A stretch of 64,000 nt of DNA from JAYUJH01 sp043765375. GTDB taxonomy: Bacteria; Pseudomonadota; Alphaproteobacteria; Rickettsiales; UBA998. Below are positions 52,568 through 60,284 of the stretch, one piece after another. Where the stretch lies: contig JAYUJH010000039.1 of the NCBI GenBank assembly GCA_043765375.1, forward strand, positions 6,225 through 70,224. Direction: 5' to 3'. Within the stretch, counting starts at the first letter, position 1, and every line of letters begins with the position of its first letter. The position numbers were made by a program, and so were the translations under genes. Below the pieces are notes generated by a model that saw only the letters and a list, made by a program, of their open reading frames with translations, was not told the DNA's origin and made no database searches.

Positions 52568-53770
52568 ATGGTCAAACGTAATGCTAGCCCCAAAGAAATT
52601 GCCACAAATTGGCGCACAGAAACCATGCAAGTTCGGGGTGGAACAATGCGGTCTGAGTTTGGTGAAACCTCTGAGGCAATTTTTCTCAATTCGGGGTTTT
52701 GCTATGATAATGCGGAAATAGCTGAAAGTAGGTTCAATGGAGTTGCAAGTGGATATGTTTATTCACGTTATCTCAACCCAACCTTGCACATGCTGGAAAT
52801 GCGCCTTGCCATGCTTGAAGGGGCAGAGGCAGCAACTGTTATGGGTAGTGGTATGGCAGCAGTTTTTGCCAGCTTAATGAGCCATTTGAAAGTGGGGGAT
52901 CATGTAGTGGCGCATAGGGTGCTGTTTGGTTCATGTCATTATATATTGGCGGAAATATGTCCTCGTTTTGGCATTGAAGTGAGCTTTATTGATGGCACAA
53001 AAGATGGATCTTGGCAGGAGGCAATGCGCCCAAACACTAAATGTGTGTTTATTGAAACGCCAGCCAACCCAACGCTTGAAGTGCTGGATATTGCGCATAT
53101 TGCGGAAGTGTGCAAAGCAAACGGGGCCATGCTAATTGTGGATAATATCTTAGCGGGAGTGCAAACGCAAACTCCGCTTGCGCTCGGTGCAGATATAGTG
53201 GTTTATTCAACCACCAAACATATGGACGGGCAAGGGCGGACACTTGGGGGAGCGGTGCTTGGCAATGCGGATTTCATCAAAGATGTAATCACGCCATTTC
53301 ATCGCCATACTGGCCCTGCTTTAAGCCCATTTAATGCGTGGGTGATATTGAAATCACTGGAAACTTATAGCTTGCGCATGGAACGACATAATAATAATGC
53401 AATATATTTAGCGAATATGCTGGAAGCGCAAGCAAATATCGTGCGGGTGAATTATCCATTGTTAAAATCGCACCCGCAATATGCGATTGCAGCCAAACAA
53501 ATGAATGCGGGCGGGAATATGATTGCGTTTGAAGTGGCGGGAGGCAAAGAAGGAGCATTTGCATTTATGAACAAATTGCAACTGATTGATATTTCAAATA
53601 ATTTGGGTGATAGCAAAAGTTTAATCACTCACCCAGCGACCACAACTCACGCTAATATGACGGCATCAGCACAGCTGGAAATTGGAATCACGCAAGGTTT
53701 GGTGCGGCTATCGGTAGGGCTGGAACACATGCTTGATTTGGAAGAAGATTTGCTAAAGGCGTTGAGATAA
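52568..53770 (+). CDS. metZ: O-succinylhomoserine sulfhydrylase
   Basis: 400 aa, PLP-dependent Cys/Met metabolism family. Motifs are EAIFLNSGFCYDNAEIAESR, YVYSRYLNPTLHMLEMRLA, ATVMGSGMAAVFASLM, FIETPANPTLEVLDI and the PLP-Lys region VVYSTTKHMDGQGRTLGGAV. The N-terminal TLAVRGG-like motif is TMQVRGGTMRSEFGE, as in alphaproteobacterial MetZ. It makes homocysteine from O-succinylhomoserine and sulfide. Divergent from queE. Confidence 0.94.
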   Translation: MVKRNASPKEIATNWRTETMQVRGGTMRSEFGETSEAIFLNSGFCYDNAEIAESRFNGVASGYVYSRYLNPTLHMLEMRLAMLEGAEAATVMGSGMAAVFASLMSHLKVGDHVVAHRVLFGSCHYILAEICPRFGIEVSFIDGTKDGSWQEAMRPNTKCVFIETPANPTLEVLDIAHIAEVCKANGAMLIVDNILAGVQTQTPLALGADIVVYSTTKHMDGQGRTLGGAVLGNADFIKDVITPFHRHTGPALSPFNAWVILKSLETYSLRMERHNNNAIYLANMLEAQANIVRVNYPLLKSHPQYAIAAKQMNAGGNMIAFEVAGGKEGAFAFMNKLQLIDISNNLGDSKSLITHPATTTHANMTASAQLEIGITQGLVRLSVGLEHMLDLEEDLLKALR

Positions 53771-53784
53771 GTATATAACTAGTT

Positions 53785-53852
53785 GTCATATCAGCGGAAG
53801 ATGGTATCCACAAAATATTTTCTTAATAGATACCAGCCTCCGCTGGTATGAC
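53785..53852. repeat. Paired palindromic repeat (REP-like)
   Basis: GTCATATCAGCGGAAGATGG..., then, after an AT-rich spacer, its near inverted copy (GATACCAGCCTCCGCTGG then TATGAC). The two arms form a 25-bp imperfect stem. The left arm matches the single copy at 42415-42444 with one change. It lies between the metZ end and the flhB end (both transcribed toward it), where such elements often act as transcript stabilisers or terminators. Confidence 0.8.
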
Positions 53853-53920
53853 TGTCAAACTTGGGACTTAATCCCAAAACTTAAATTACATTTACACGTC
53901 AAATAAATTATAACCTTAAA

Positions 53921-55003
53921 TCATTTTTTGTTTGGCACTTTGCCCTTCATTTTATAAACATAACCAATAATTTTTGCCACCGCTGCATATTGTTCATACG
54001 GTATTTCTTTGTCTAGCTCCGCCGTTTCATATAACGCCCTCGCTAATGGTGGGTTGCGAAACACAGGGATACGATTATCCTCTGCCACATTTTTAATGCG
54101 CATTGCCACCACATCATAACCTTTAGCAAGCACAATCGGAGCTTTCATTGATTTTGTATCATATTTCAGCGCAATCGCATAATGCGTTGGGTTAGTGATA
54201 ATCACATCAGCATTTGGCACATTTGCCATCATGCGCTTCTTGGCTTTCTCTGCCCGCATTTGCTTTAACTTACCCTTAATATGCGGATCTCCTTCTTGTT
54301 GTTTATATTCATCTTTCAAATCTTGCTTGCTCATACGCAGATTTTTCATAAACGCAAAATATTGATAACCATAATCAAAAGCCGCAAATATCATTAATAT
54401 CGCAAGCACTGGAATCATAATCACGCTAACCATCTCGTTGGTGAAAATCAACATATCTGACATGTCATAATGTGGCAGCAGGTTCAACCGTGGGAAATGC
54501 GGCTCAAGCATCATATAAACCACAACGCCGACAATCGTAATTTTGGCAATTCCTTTGAGAAACTCAATCAAGTTTTTCATGGAAAATAATCGCTTAACTC
54601 CTTTGAGGATTGATATTTTCTCTAATTTGGGTTTGATGCGCTCCAATGATATGCCAAACTTTGTTTGCACCCCCGCTGATGCTAACGCAGCAAGCACCGC
54701 TAGCAATAATGGTATAAACATCACTGCACCAATATCTAACAATGTTTTTTTCATCAAGCTCAAAACTGCGGGTGCGCTCATTAAAAAATCATTCGGACGC
54801 TCAATAAAAGGATATATCACACGGTTAATATCCAACATGAATTGCTTGGCAAGAACAATCAACAACACGCCAAACACAGAGAGCATGAAAAAATTACCAA
54901 TCTCCTTGGAGAAAATAACTTGCCCTTTTTTGCGTGCATCATCAAGCCGCTTTTGGCTGGGCTGTTCAGTTTTTTGGGAATCGTCATCACCGCCTTCTGA
55001 CAT
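53921..55003 (-). CDS. flhB: Flagellar export apparatus protein FlhB
   Basis: 360 aa. It is part of the type III flagellar export gate and switches substrate class. The N-terminal SQKTEQPSQKRLDDARKKGQ motif, four transmembrane helices (about 35-210), the cytoplasmic linker with Lys-rich helices (DLKDEYKQQEGDP) and the autocleavage site NPTHYAIALKY (Asn271-Pro272-Thr-His) are all present. It overlaps nothing but starts 2 bases after the fliR stop. Injectisome homologues (SctU) have the same motif; the fliR/flhB pair and CtrA in this genome favour a flagellum. Confidence 0.95.
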   Translation of the reverse strand: MSEGGDDDSQKTEQPSQKRLDDARKKGQVIFSKEIGNFFMLSVFGVLLIVLAKQFMLDINRVIYPFIERPNDFLMSAPAVLSLMKKTLLDIGAVMFIPLLLAVLAALASAGVQTKFGISLERIKPKLEKISILKGVKRLFSMKNLIEFLKGIAKITIVGVVVYMMLEPHFPRLNLLPHYDMSDMLIFTNEMVSVIMIPVLAILMIFAAFDYGYQYFAFMKNLRMSKQDLKDEYKQQEGDPHIKGKLKQMRAEKAKKRMMANVPNADVIITNPTHYAIALKYDTKSMKAPIVLAKGYDVVAMRIKNVAEDNRIPVFRNPPLARALYETAELDKEIPYEQYAAVAKIIGYVYKMKGKVPNKK

Positions 55004-55005
55004 AA

Positions 55006-55812
55006 TTAAAAACCGTCCAAAAAATCTGCGAAAGTGCTAGAGAAAAAATAAACAAACTCCATCATCATGGAATTAAAAGTTGCCATTAATAAAAATAAAC
55101 TAATGAATAATTGTAATGGCGTTATCACGAAAAACACTTGCATATTAGGCATTAAGCGAGCAAGCAACCCCGCCGCAAGATAAAGCAACAATCCAACCAC
55201 AATGCTTGGAGCAGCAATTTGCACCCCCACACGAAATATATATGAAACCAGTGTCGCCAAATATTCTGACATTTGCTCAATAGGCGGGAACTCGTTGCTT
55301 GGCAGCAGACTATAGCTATCAACCACGCCCCGCAACATAATATGGTGCAAATCCATAGAAAAAATCAGCATCATGCCTGATAATGTGAGGAAATTGCCCA
55401 AAATAGAACCTTGGCTTGCTTGAGTTGCATCAAATTGAGTGGCGAGTGATAGCCCTGATTGGAATGAAAAAACCATACCCGCCACATGCAACGCATTTAG
55501 CAAAAATCGTGCAACTAGCCCAATGAAAACGCCAATAGTTACCTCCCCAATCAGCAACACTGCAAGCGCACCCGTGTTGGTTGGGATAGTTGGGAGATAT
55601 CGCTCTAGCAGAGGCGCAAGCATCACTGAGATGGAAAGTGCTAGCAGCAACCTTGAACGGGAATTAACAAATGCTTCGCCAAAAATGGGAAATAACATCA
55701 TAGCCGAGCCAAGCCGTGCAAACAGCACTAGCACCGCAAATAATTGCGAAATTAAAATGTCTTGTAAAATATTTCCTTCCACCAGCGCATCATATAGTTT
55801 TTTATTACACAA
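55006..55812 (-). CDS. fliR: Flagellar export apparatus protein FliR
   Basis: 268 aa with about six hydrophobic helices. Matching segments are VLVLFARLGSAMMLFPIFGE, NSRSRLLLALSISVMLAPLL, GEVTIGVFIGLVARFLLNAL, AGMVFSFQSGLSLATQFDAT and ITPLQLFISLFLLMATFNSM. FliR joins FliP/FliQ in the export gate and docks with FlhB. Other flagellar genes are not in the window. The first 20 residues (MCNKKLYDALVEGNILQDIL) are less conserved, so a later start is possible. Confidence 0.93.
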   Translation of the reverse strand: MCNKKLYDALVEGNILQDILISQLFAVLVLFARLGSAMMLFPIFGEAFVNSRSRLLLALSISVMLAPLLERYLPTIPTNTGALAVLLIGEVTIGVFIGLVARFLLNALHVAGMVFSFQSGLSLATQFDATQASQGSILGNFLTLSGMMLIFSMDLHHIMLRGVVDSYSLLPSNEFPPIEQMSEYLATLVSYIFRVGVQIAAPSIVVGLLLYLAAGLLARLMPNMQVFFVITPLQLFISLFLLMATFNSMMMEFVYFFSSTFADFLDGF

Positions 55813-55887
55813 ATCTATATTTTATTAAATATGATATAACCTTAAATTATTATGGTAATTTAGCAAAAATTATGCGATTAGTTAGTC

Positions 55888-57036
55888 ATGAAAAATATAA
55901 TTATCATAGGCGCAGGGTTGATTGGTGGGTCAATTGCCAAAGCGCAATTAAAAGCCAACCCTGATGCAATAATCAATGCAATTGATAGCAATTCGCAATC
56001 ACTTGAGGTGTTGCAACAAGATGGTATAATTACATCAGGATTTGCTGAAATATGCGCCAATTCACTGCGTGATGCGGATATCATCATCATTGCCACGCCA
56101 CCTCAACAATGGGCAGAAATTGCTAGCAAAATCAAAGATTTGTATGTGAATAATATGATAAATCCACAGCTCATCATGGACGTTGGCTCAGTGAAACAAT
56201 ATGCACTGGAATGTTTTGGCGAATTGCCAAACTTCATTGCCACCCACCCAATTGCGGGCAGCGAGTTTTCGGGCGCAGCATTTTCTACGGCAGAATTATT
56301 TCAAAATAAACGAGTGATTTTAACCACGTCAAATGATGAAAACAATCAACAATTAATAGATTTCGCCACCGCATTTTGGCAAAATATTGGTGCAAATTGC
56401 ACCATCATGGAGGCAACCCAGCATGATTTGATTTATGCTTATGTTTCGCACCTGCCCCAGCTAATTGCATTTGCGATGGCTGAAGCATTTTTGCCACATT
56501 TGCGGGCGCAAAATCTGCCAGCTCAAACTCATAATTTTTATCGCTTATGCGGTTCATCACCAACATTATGGCATGGTATTTTTCAACATAATTCACAACT
56601 GCCCGATGCGATTGAAACTTTATTGCGTTTGCTTGAACATATGATAGGAGAATTACAGACTGGTTCACTTGAGAGTTCAACTGAAGGCTCTGCTCCCAAT
56701 ATGGAAATGGGGTTACTCCTCACGCCACGCATCATTGCATCAATCATCATTAGTTCCGCCAATTTATCCGAAAAAAAATATGGCATGTCTATGGCTCGCT
56801 ATGCAGGATCAGGATTTGCCTCACTCACCCACCCCGCCATGACTGACCCTGCCGAGGATTTAGCCTTAATTAGCGAACATTCAGGCGATGTGATTTTTTG
56901 CTTGAAATTATTTGAACATAATTTGCGCCATTTAATGAACAATATCAAACAACAAAATTGGCAATTTTTGGAAACACAGTTAAACTCAGCGAACGCAGCA
57001 TATCAACAATTTATTATGGAAGATGAAGATGAATAA
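55888..57036 (+). CDS. tyrA: Prephenate/arogenate dehydrogenase
   Basis: 382 aa, longer than the usual 280-320. The Rossmann domain begins IIIIGAGLIGGSIAKA and has DIIIIATPP, MDVGSVKQ and THPIAGSEFSGA, all of the TyrA type. The helical C-terminal domain shows two regions that each look like the family's dimerisation motif: RLCGSSPTLWHGIFQHN and later RYAGSGFASLTHPAMTDPAE. It converts prephenate (or arogenate) toward tyrosine; cofactor and substrate preference cannot be read. It overlaps the next small gene by 8 bases. Confidence 0.92.
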   Translation: MKNIIIIGAGLIGGSIAKAQLKANPDAIINAIDSNSQSLEVLQQDGIITSGFAEICANSLRDADIIIIATPPQQWAEIASKIKDLYVNNMINPQLIMDVGSVKQYALECFGELPNFIATHPIAGSEFSGAAFSTAELFQNKRVILTTSNDENNQQLIDFATAFWQNIGANCTIMEATQHDLIYAYVSHLPQLIAFAMAEAFLPHLRAQNLPAQTHNFYRLCGSSPTLWHGIFQHNSQLPDAIETLLRLLEHMIGELQTGSLESSTEGSAPNMEMGLLLTPRIIASIIISSANLSEKKYGMSMARYAGSGFASLTHPAMTDPAEDLALISEHSGDVIFCLKLFEHNLRHLMNNIKQQNWQFLETQLNSANAAYQQFIMEDEDE

Positions 57037-57331
57037 AATATCGTTATTATTGTTATTATGTTTAATAAACACGCCATCGCACGCTATTGTGAGCATCGTT
57101 AATTTGAGTGACAAACCGCAATCTTTCAACATTAGCGAGCGCACAAATGAAACTCATATCATCACGGTTGCCCCGCAATTAACGTGGCAAACATACGCCC
57201 AGCAAGTCACTATATCACCAGTGGAGCAACCAGAAAATCAACGAATTGGTAGGGATTGGGATACATTCGCTTATTGGCCAGATGGTAATTTCAGCATTCA
57301 ATTTCGCCGTCGTCGCCATGGCAGACATTAA
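57029..57331 (+). CDS. Small exported hypothetical protein
   Basis: 100 aa from the ATG at 57029, within the end of tyrA (a start at 57023 would give MKMNK). Signal peptide MNKISLLLLLCLINTPSHA, cleavage after SHA. The mature domain of 80 residues is beta-rich (AIVSIVNLSDKPQSFNISER, LTWQTYAQQVTISP, DTFAYWPDGNFSIQFR) and ends in a basic RRRRHGRH tail. The composition suggests a periplasmic domain. Function unknown. Confidence 0.75.
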   Translation: MNKISLLLLLCLINTPSHAIVSIVNLSDKPQSFNISERTNETHIITVAPQLTWQTYAQQVTISPVEQPENQRIGRDWDTFAYWPDGNFSIQFRRRRHGRH

Positions 57332-57421
57332 TCGCTAATTGTGCAGCAAGCAACATTAGAAATCACAACGAAATATATATTTAAGTGGTAATAATGACAA
57401 TTTTATGATTATAATATATTT

Positions 57422-57748
57422 ATGGATTTTTTTATCTCAGAATCGGCTGCCAAACGCATTTCCTACCTGTTAGTAAGCGAGCAAACTGGTGCAAAATTGC
57501 GTGTCGCCGTTGATGGTGGAGGTTGTTCAGGATTTCAATATAAGTTTGATTTTGATGCAACCCCAATTCAAGCTGATGATATAATATTTGCTCAAAATGG
57601 TGCAGAAATTGTCATTGATGAGATGTCGCTAGGTTTTGTTTCAGGCTCAATCATTGATTATGTGGAAGATTTAGGCGCATCTTATTTTGAAATAAAAAAC
57701 CCAAACAGTAAATCCTCATGTGGTTGCGGCAATTCATTTGCTGTTTAA
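57422..57748 (+). CDS. erpA: Iron-sulfur cluster insertion protein ErpA
   Basis: 108 aa A-type carrier. Conserved cysteines are Cys35 (VDGGGCSGFQYKF) and Cys100/Cys102 (SSCGCGNSF), and the DEMSLGFVSGSIIDYVEDL segment is typical of ErpA. It transfers Fe-S clusters to apo-proteins; substrates here could include the sdhB, queE and ispG/H type enzymes. A TATAAT at 57410-57415 lies only 6 bases upstream of the ATG, so the message may be leaderless. Confidence 0.94.
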   Translation: MDFFISESAAKRISYLLVSEQTGAKLRVAVDGGGCSGFQYKFDFDATPIQADDIIFAQNGAEIVIDEMSLGFVSGSIIDYVEDLGASYFEIKNPNSKSSCGCGNSFAV

Positions 57749-57773
57749 TTACAAAACAATACTAATATAAAAA

Positions 57774-57802
57774 AGGTGGCAGGCAGAATATACCTGCCAC
57801 CT
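57774..57802 (-). terminator. Intrinsic terminator, minus strand
   Basis: Perfect 10-bp stem AGGTGGCAGG / CCTGCCACCT with a 9-base loop. On the minus strand it is followed by a T-run (TTTTTTATA), so it ends the minus-strand transcript of the Cys-rich genes; it can also stop erpA transcription from the other side. Confidence 0.85.
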
Positions 57803-57810
57803 AGATAACT

Positions 57811-58071
57811 CTATTTATGATTTTCGCACTTAATCGGAGTTTGTTGATTATTCAGCAAAAAATCCGTTGCACTCTGATGTTTTGATGCACATTTAACACA
57901 TTCACAGTTTGTTTCCTTGCATTTTTGGCACTTATCGCAACCATCTTTGCAACAATTTTCCTTGTGATCGCAGCATTTCTGCTCAACTGTTGCTAAAGTT
58001 GTGTTTTGAGGTGAACAGGCTGTTACCAAGCCAATTAGGGCAATAAAGATAGCTTTTTTTGAAAAAGTCAT
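57811..58071 (-). CDS. Cysteine-rich lipoprotein
   Basis: 86 aa. Signal peptide with lipobox (LIGLVTAC, Cys19), then a Lys/Cys/Glu-rich core with eleven further cysteines in the pattern CC, CC, C, C, C, C, C, C, ending KCENHK. The composition (CCDHKENCCKDGCDKCQKC) is that of a thiolate-rich metal binder, exported to the outer membrane or periplasm. There is no recognised family. It is adjacent to another Cys-containing exported protein and close to a MerC-like membrane protein. Confidence 0.8.
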   Translation of the reverse strand: MTFSKKAIFIALIGLVTACSPQNTTLATVEQKCCDHKENCCKDGCDKCQKCKETNCECVKCASKHQSATDFLLNNQQTPIKCENHK

Positions 58072-58106
58072 AATAAATCCTTGTAAAAAATAATAAAATC
58101 AAAATA

Positions 58107-58421
58107 TTAAATTATATTTTTTTCACAAGGTGGACGCTCAATTTTCAAAGATATTTGCAATAGTGAGTTTTGCAATGGCAATGTTATGGGAAGTGAAGAA
58201 TGCTTACGAGAATATTTTATTATATTGGAAGGTAAATTACCCACATTATTACAATAATAACATAAATTACATTGCTCCATATCACAACATTGCATCTGCT
58301 CTTTTTGATTATCAGATTGATGACATGAAGGTTGCAAGTTCTCAAATGGCTGCGCTAGGGAGTTATTACTTGAAAGAAGCAACATCAATATAACCAAAAA
58401 ATATCCTATTATCCTTCTCAT
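58107..58421 (-). CDS. Small exported Cys-containing protein
   Basis: 104 aa. Signal peptide MRRIIGYFLVILMLLLSS then NNSLA-Q as the likely cleavage. The mature N-terminus has Cys/His/Met residues grouped (SCHQSDN, MQCCDMEQCNLCYYC) suitable for soft-metal binding, followed by an unremarkable C-terminal half with a final Cys. It lies 35 bases upstream of the Cys-rich lipoprotein gene in the same direction. Function unknown; heavy-metal handling is a guess from composition and neighbours. Confidence 0.7.
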   Translation of the reverse strand: MRRIIGYFLVILMLLLSSNNSLAQPFENLQPSCHQSDNQKEQMQCCDMEQCNLCYYCNNVGNLPSNIIKYSRKHSSLPITLPLQNSLLQISLKIERPPCEKNII

Positions 58422-58428
58422 ATTATCG

Positions 58429-59268
58429 TTATATCATATATTCGGGTGGTTGTAAATATGCTTTATCATGTTGCAAAGTTGGCATGTTGGTGCGTATTTT
58501 TGTCACCATATCCATATCCAACTCCGCCATAATCACACATGGCTCAACCCCTGCTTCCGCAATAATTTCGCCCCACGGATTGATTATCATAGCGTGACCA
58601 AAAGTGCGTTTATCCCCCGCATGAGTTCCGCATTGTGCGGGTGCAATCACATAAGCACCATTTTCAATTGCCCGAGCGCGCAACAAAACATGCCAATGCG
58701 CCTCACCCGTCACTTGCGCAAATGCGGCAGGAATTGCCAATATATCAACACCATGCTTGGCTAAATCACGATATAAATGCGGGAAACGAACGTCATAGCA
58801 AATAGTCATACCGATTTTGCCCCACGGAGTGCTAGCCGCAACCACTTGCTCACCCGCTTGAATACGATTTGATTCCTTATAATATTTATTCTCACCAAAG
58901 CACGCATCAAACAGATGGATTTTATCATAATAATTGATGATTTGCCCTGACTTATTGAACAATACCGAACGATTATACCATTTTTGCTTGCAATCATTTT
59001 TCACTGGCACAAACACTGAACCAATCAATAACCATATCCCAAGCTCTAGCGCAATTGCGCTCATAAGCTGCAATGCGGGGTGATTTTCCATTGCATAAAG
59101 CGGTGCATCATCAGAATCTTTCGCCCGCATATAAAAGCAATTCTCTGGCGTGGCGATTAATTCCGCTCCTTGACTAGCTGCCTCCCTGATTAAGCGCTCA
59201 ACTTCAAGCATATTTTCTTGCATGTCGTTGCTGGTGGTCATCTGAATGCAACCGACTTTAAGTTTCAT
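58429..59268 (-). CDS. Carbon-nitrogen hydrolase (nitrilase superfamily)
   Basis: 279 aa from the ATG at 59268 (MKLKVGCIQM). The Glu-Lys-Cys triad is seen as ATPENCFYMR (Glu), YYDKIHLFD (Lys) and MTICYDVRFPHLYRDLAKHG (Cys). The C-terminal INPWGEIIAEAG motif is typical of Nit1/Nit2-type amidases, which remove deaminated glutathione or similar metabolites; specificity is not certain. It starts 1 base after the upstream MerC-like stop, so translation is coupled. Confidence 0.92.
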   Translation of the reverse strand: MKLKVGCIQMTTSNDMQENMLEVERLIREAASQGAELIATPENCFYMRAKDSDDAPLYAMENHPALQLMSAIALELGIWLLIGSVFVPVKNDCKQKWYNRSVLFNKSGQIINYYDKIHLFDACFGENKYYKESNRIQAGEQVVAASTPWGKIGMTICYDVRFPHLYRDLAKHGVDILAIPAAFAQVTGEAHWHVLLRARAIENGAYVIAPAQCGTHAGDKRTFGHAMIINPWGEIIAEAGVEPCVIMAELDMDMVTKIRTNMPTLQHDKAYLQPPEYMI

Positions 59269-59269
59269 A

Positions 59270-59668
59270 TCACAAGGCAAAGTGAATGAAGTTAATTATC
59301 CAAAACGTAAGCGCAACTATGAATATTTTTTGTGCAAATGTTTTTTCCTTGTCGCATGGTTCGTGATGGCAAGATATCTGCCCCGCAAAATTATCTTTAG
59401 TGCAGTTGATTTTTGTGGCGATGAAGTTGGCAATGGCGGTAAGCAAAATCAACCCACCTGATGCGGCTATCATTACACCTTCATAATCATGAAGATGAGG
59501 AATGCTAAATTGGAGCGCACCATTCCAACCCGCCCACGCAGCAATGCTCACCAACCCGAGCAGCAACGGCAACCCGCAACAAAGCAGATGCACAAGGCTT
59601 GAACCAATCAACATTGTGGTCGTAATTTTTTGCAACATAAGTAAAAAACTTATAATATGTTTAATCAA
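59270..59668 (-). CDS. MerC-like membrane protein
   Basis: 132 aa with three to four hydrophobic helices. Cys30-Cys31 in SSLVHLLCCGLPLLLG within the first helix is the arrangement seen in MerT/MerC-type heavy-metal uptake proteins; more Cys/His residues lie in the loop (NCTKDNFAGQISCHHEPCDK). No mercury reductase or MerR is nearby, so substrate is unknown. It is coupled to the nitrilase gene. Confidence 0.65.
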   Translation of the reverse strand: MIKHIISFLLMLQKITTTMLIGSSLVHLLCCGLPLLLGLVSIAAWAGWNGALQFSIPHLHDYEGVMIAASGGLILLTAIANFIATKINCTKDNFAGQISCHHEPCDKEKTFAQKIFIVALTFWIINFIHFAL

Positions 59669-59738
59669 ATTGTCAAGAGTTTAGATGTGAGGAAAGCAAT
59701 ATGAACATTACCGTAATAAATATTTAATATAAATTAAC

Positions 59739-59765
59739 TTGACTTTTCGAGGGGGGGGGTAAAAT
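59739..59765 (+). promoter_or_regulatory. Promoter with G9 tract between -35 and -10
   Basis: TTGACT (59739-59744) and TAAAAT (59760-59765) are separated by 15 bases that consist of TTTCGA followed by nine consecutive G (59751-59759). A second TAAAAT-like box (59765-59770) would give a 20-base spacing. Spacer length would change with G-tract slippage, as in phase-variable promoters such as meningococcal porA. It faces the small membrane protein gene at 59863. Confidence 0.55.
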
Positions 59766-59862
59766 AAAATTTGTTCATAGAGTGTGTTTATGCGTTGCAA
59801 TCTTTTTATTTAGACTTGCAACAATTAAAACGACATTTTTTCATATCTTAAAGTCCCAAAAT

Positions 59863-60123
59863 ATGGGCAAAATAACCATGAAAGATTTACTAGTTGTAAT
59901 TGGCGGTGCGGTTGTTGTAGTTGGTGGATTAATTGTCCTACCAATGCTCGGCGCATTTTTCGGAGGCGTTGGTGGTTGGTTAGTAGGTATTGCATTCGGA
60001 GATGCAATTCTCGGAACTCTGGCTGCTTGTGGAATTAAAGGTTTATCCATGTGGCAACTAGGCGTAACGCTTGGTTTTCTATCTGGATATTTCAAATCCT
60101 CAACAACAGTAAACAAAGACTAA
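59863..60123 (+). CDS. Small Gly-rich membrane protein
   Basis: 86 aa from the ATG at 59863 (MGKITMKDLL); ATG at 59878 (MKDLL) and earlier non-ATG starts are possible. Two long hydrophobic Gly/Val/Leu-rich segments (LLVVIGGAVVVVGGLIVLPM and GVGGWLVGIAFGDAILGTLA) are followed by an amphipathic region WQLGVTLGFLSGYF and a polar tail. No cleavage signal. It has its own promoter (with a poly-G tract) and a strong terminator. It resembles short holin-like or lipid-associated proteins only in general composition; no family recognised. Confidence 0.65.
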   Translation: MGKITMKDLLVVIGGAVVVVGGLIVLPMLGAFFGGVGGWLVGIAFGDAILGTLAACGIKGLSMWQLGVTLGFLSGYFKSSTTVNKD

Positions 60124-60146
60124 TCATTTTTAGTTTTTACTCGGAC

Positions 60147-60190
60147 AAATCCCCTTCAACCTAGTTAAAACAGGTTGAAGGGGATTTTTT
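60147..60190 (+). terminator. Strong intrinsic terminator
   Basis: A perfect stem of at least 14 bp (ATCCCCTTCAACCT / AGGTTGAAGGGGAT) with a 9-base loop, followed by seven T. It ends the transcript of the small membrane protein gene. Confidence 0.9.
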
Positions 60191-60219
60191 TATTGTCATG
60201 TTGTGCAAATGCGATATAA

Positions 60220-60274
60220 CTAAACTCTAAACCCTAAACTCTACTAAACCTTAGACCCTATAGCCCCCTAAACC
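60220..60274. repeat. Degenerate CTAAACC heptad tract
   Basis: Immediately upstream of tadA a run of 7-base units related to CTAAACC occurs (ctaaact ctaaacc ctaaact, ctaaacc, ttagacc, ctaaacc, ctagtca). It resembles the plant-type telomeric heptamer in reverse, but is short and imperfect; it may be a slippage product or a regulatory tract. It ends 10 bases before the tadA ATG. Confidence 0.7.
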
Positions 60275-60284
60275 CTAGTCAAAC

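Noticed and set aside
58130..58393. 87-codon plus-strand frame opposite the Cys-containing exported protein
   Set aside because: The minus-strand frame has a signal peptide and grouped Cys residues; the plus-strand frame shows neither a ribosome-binding site nor a recognisable pattern.
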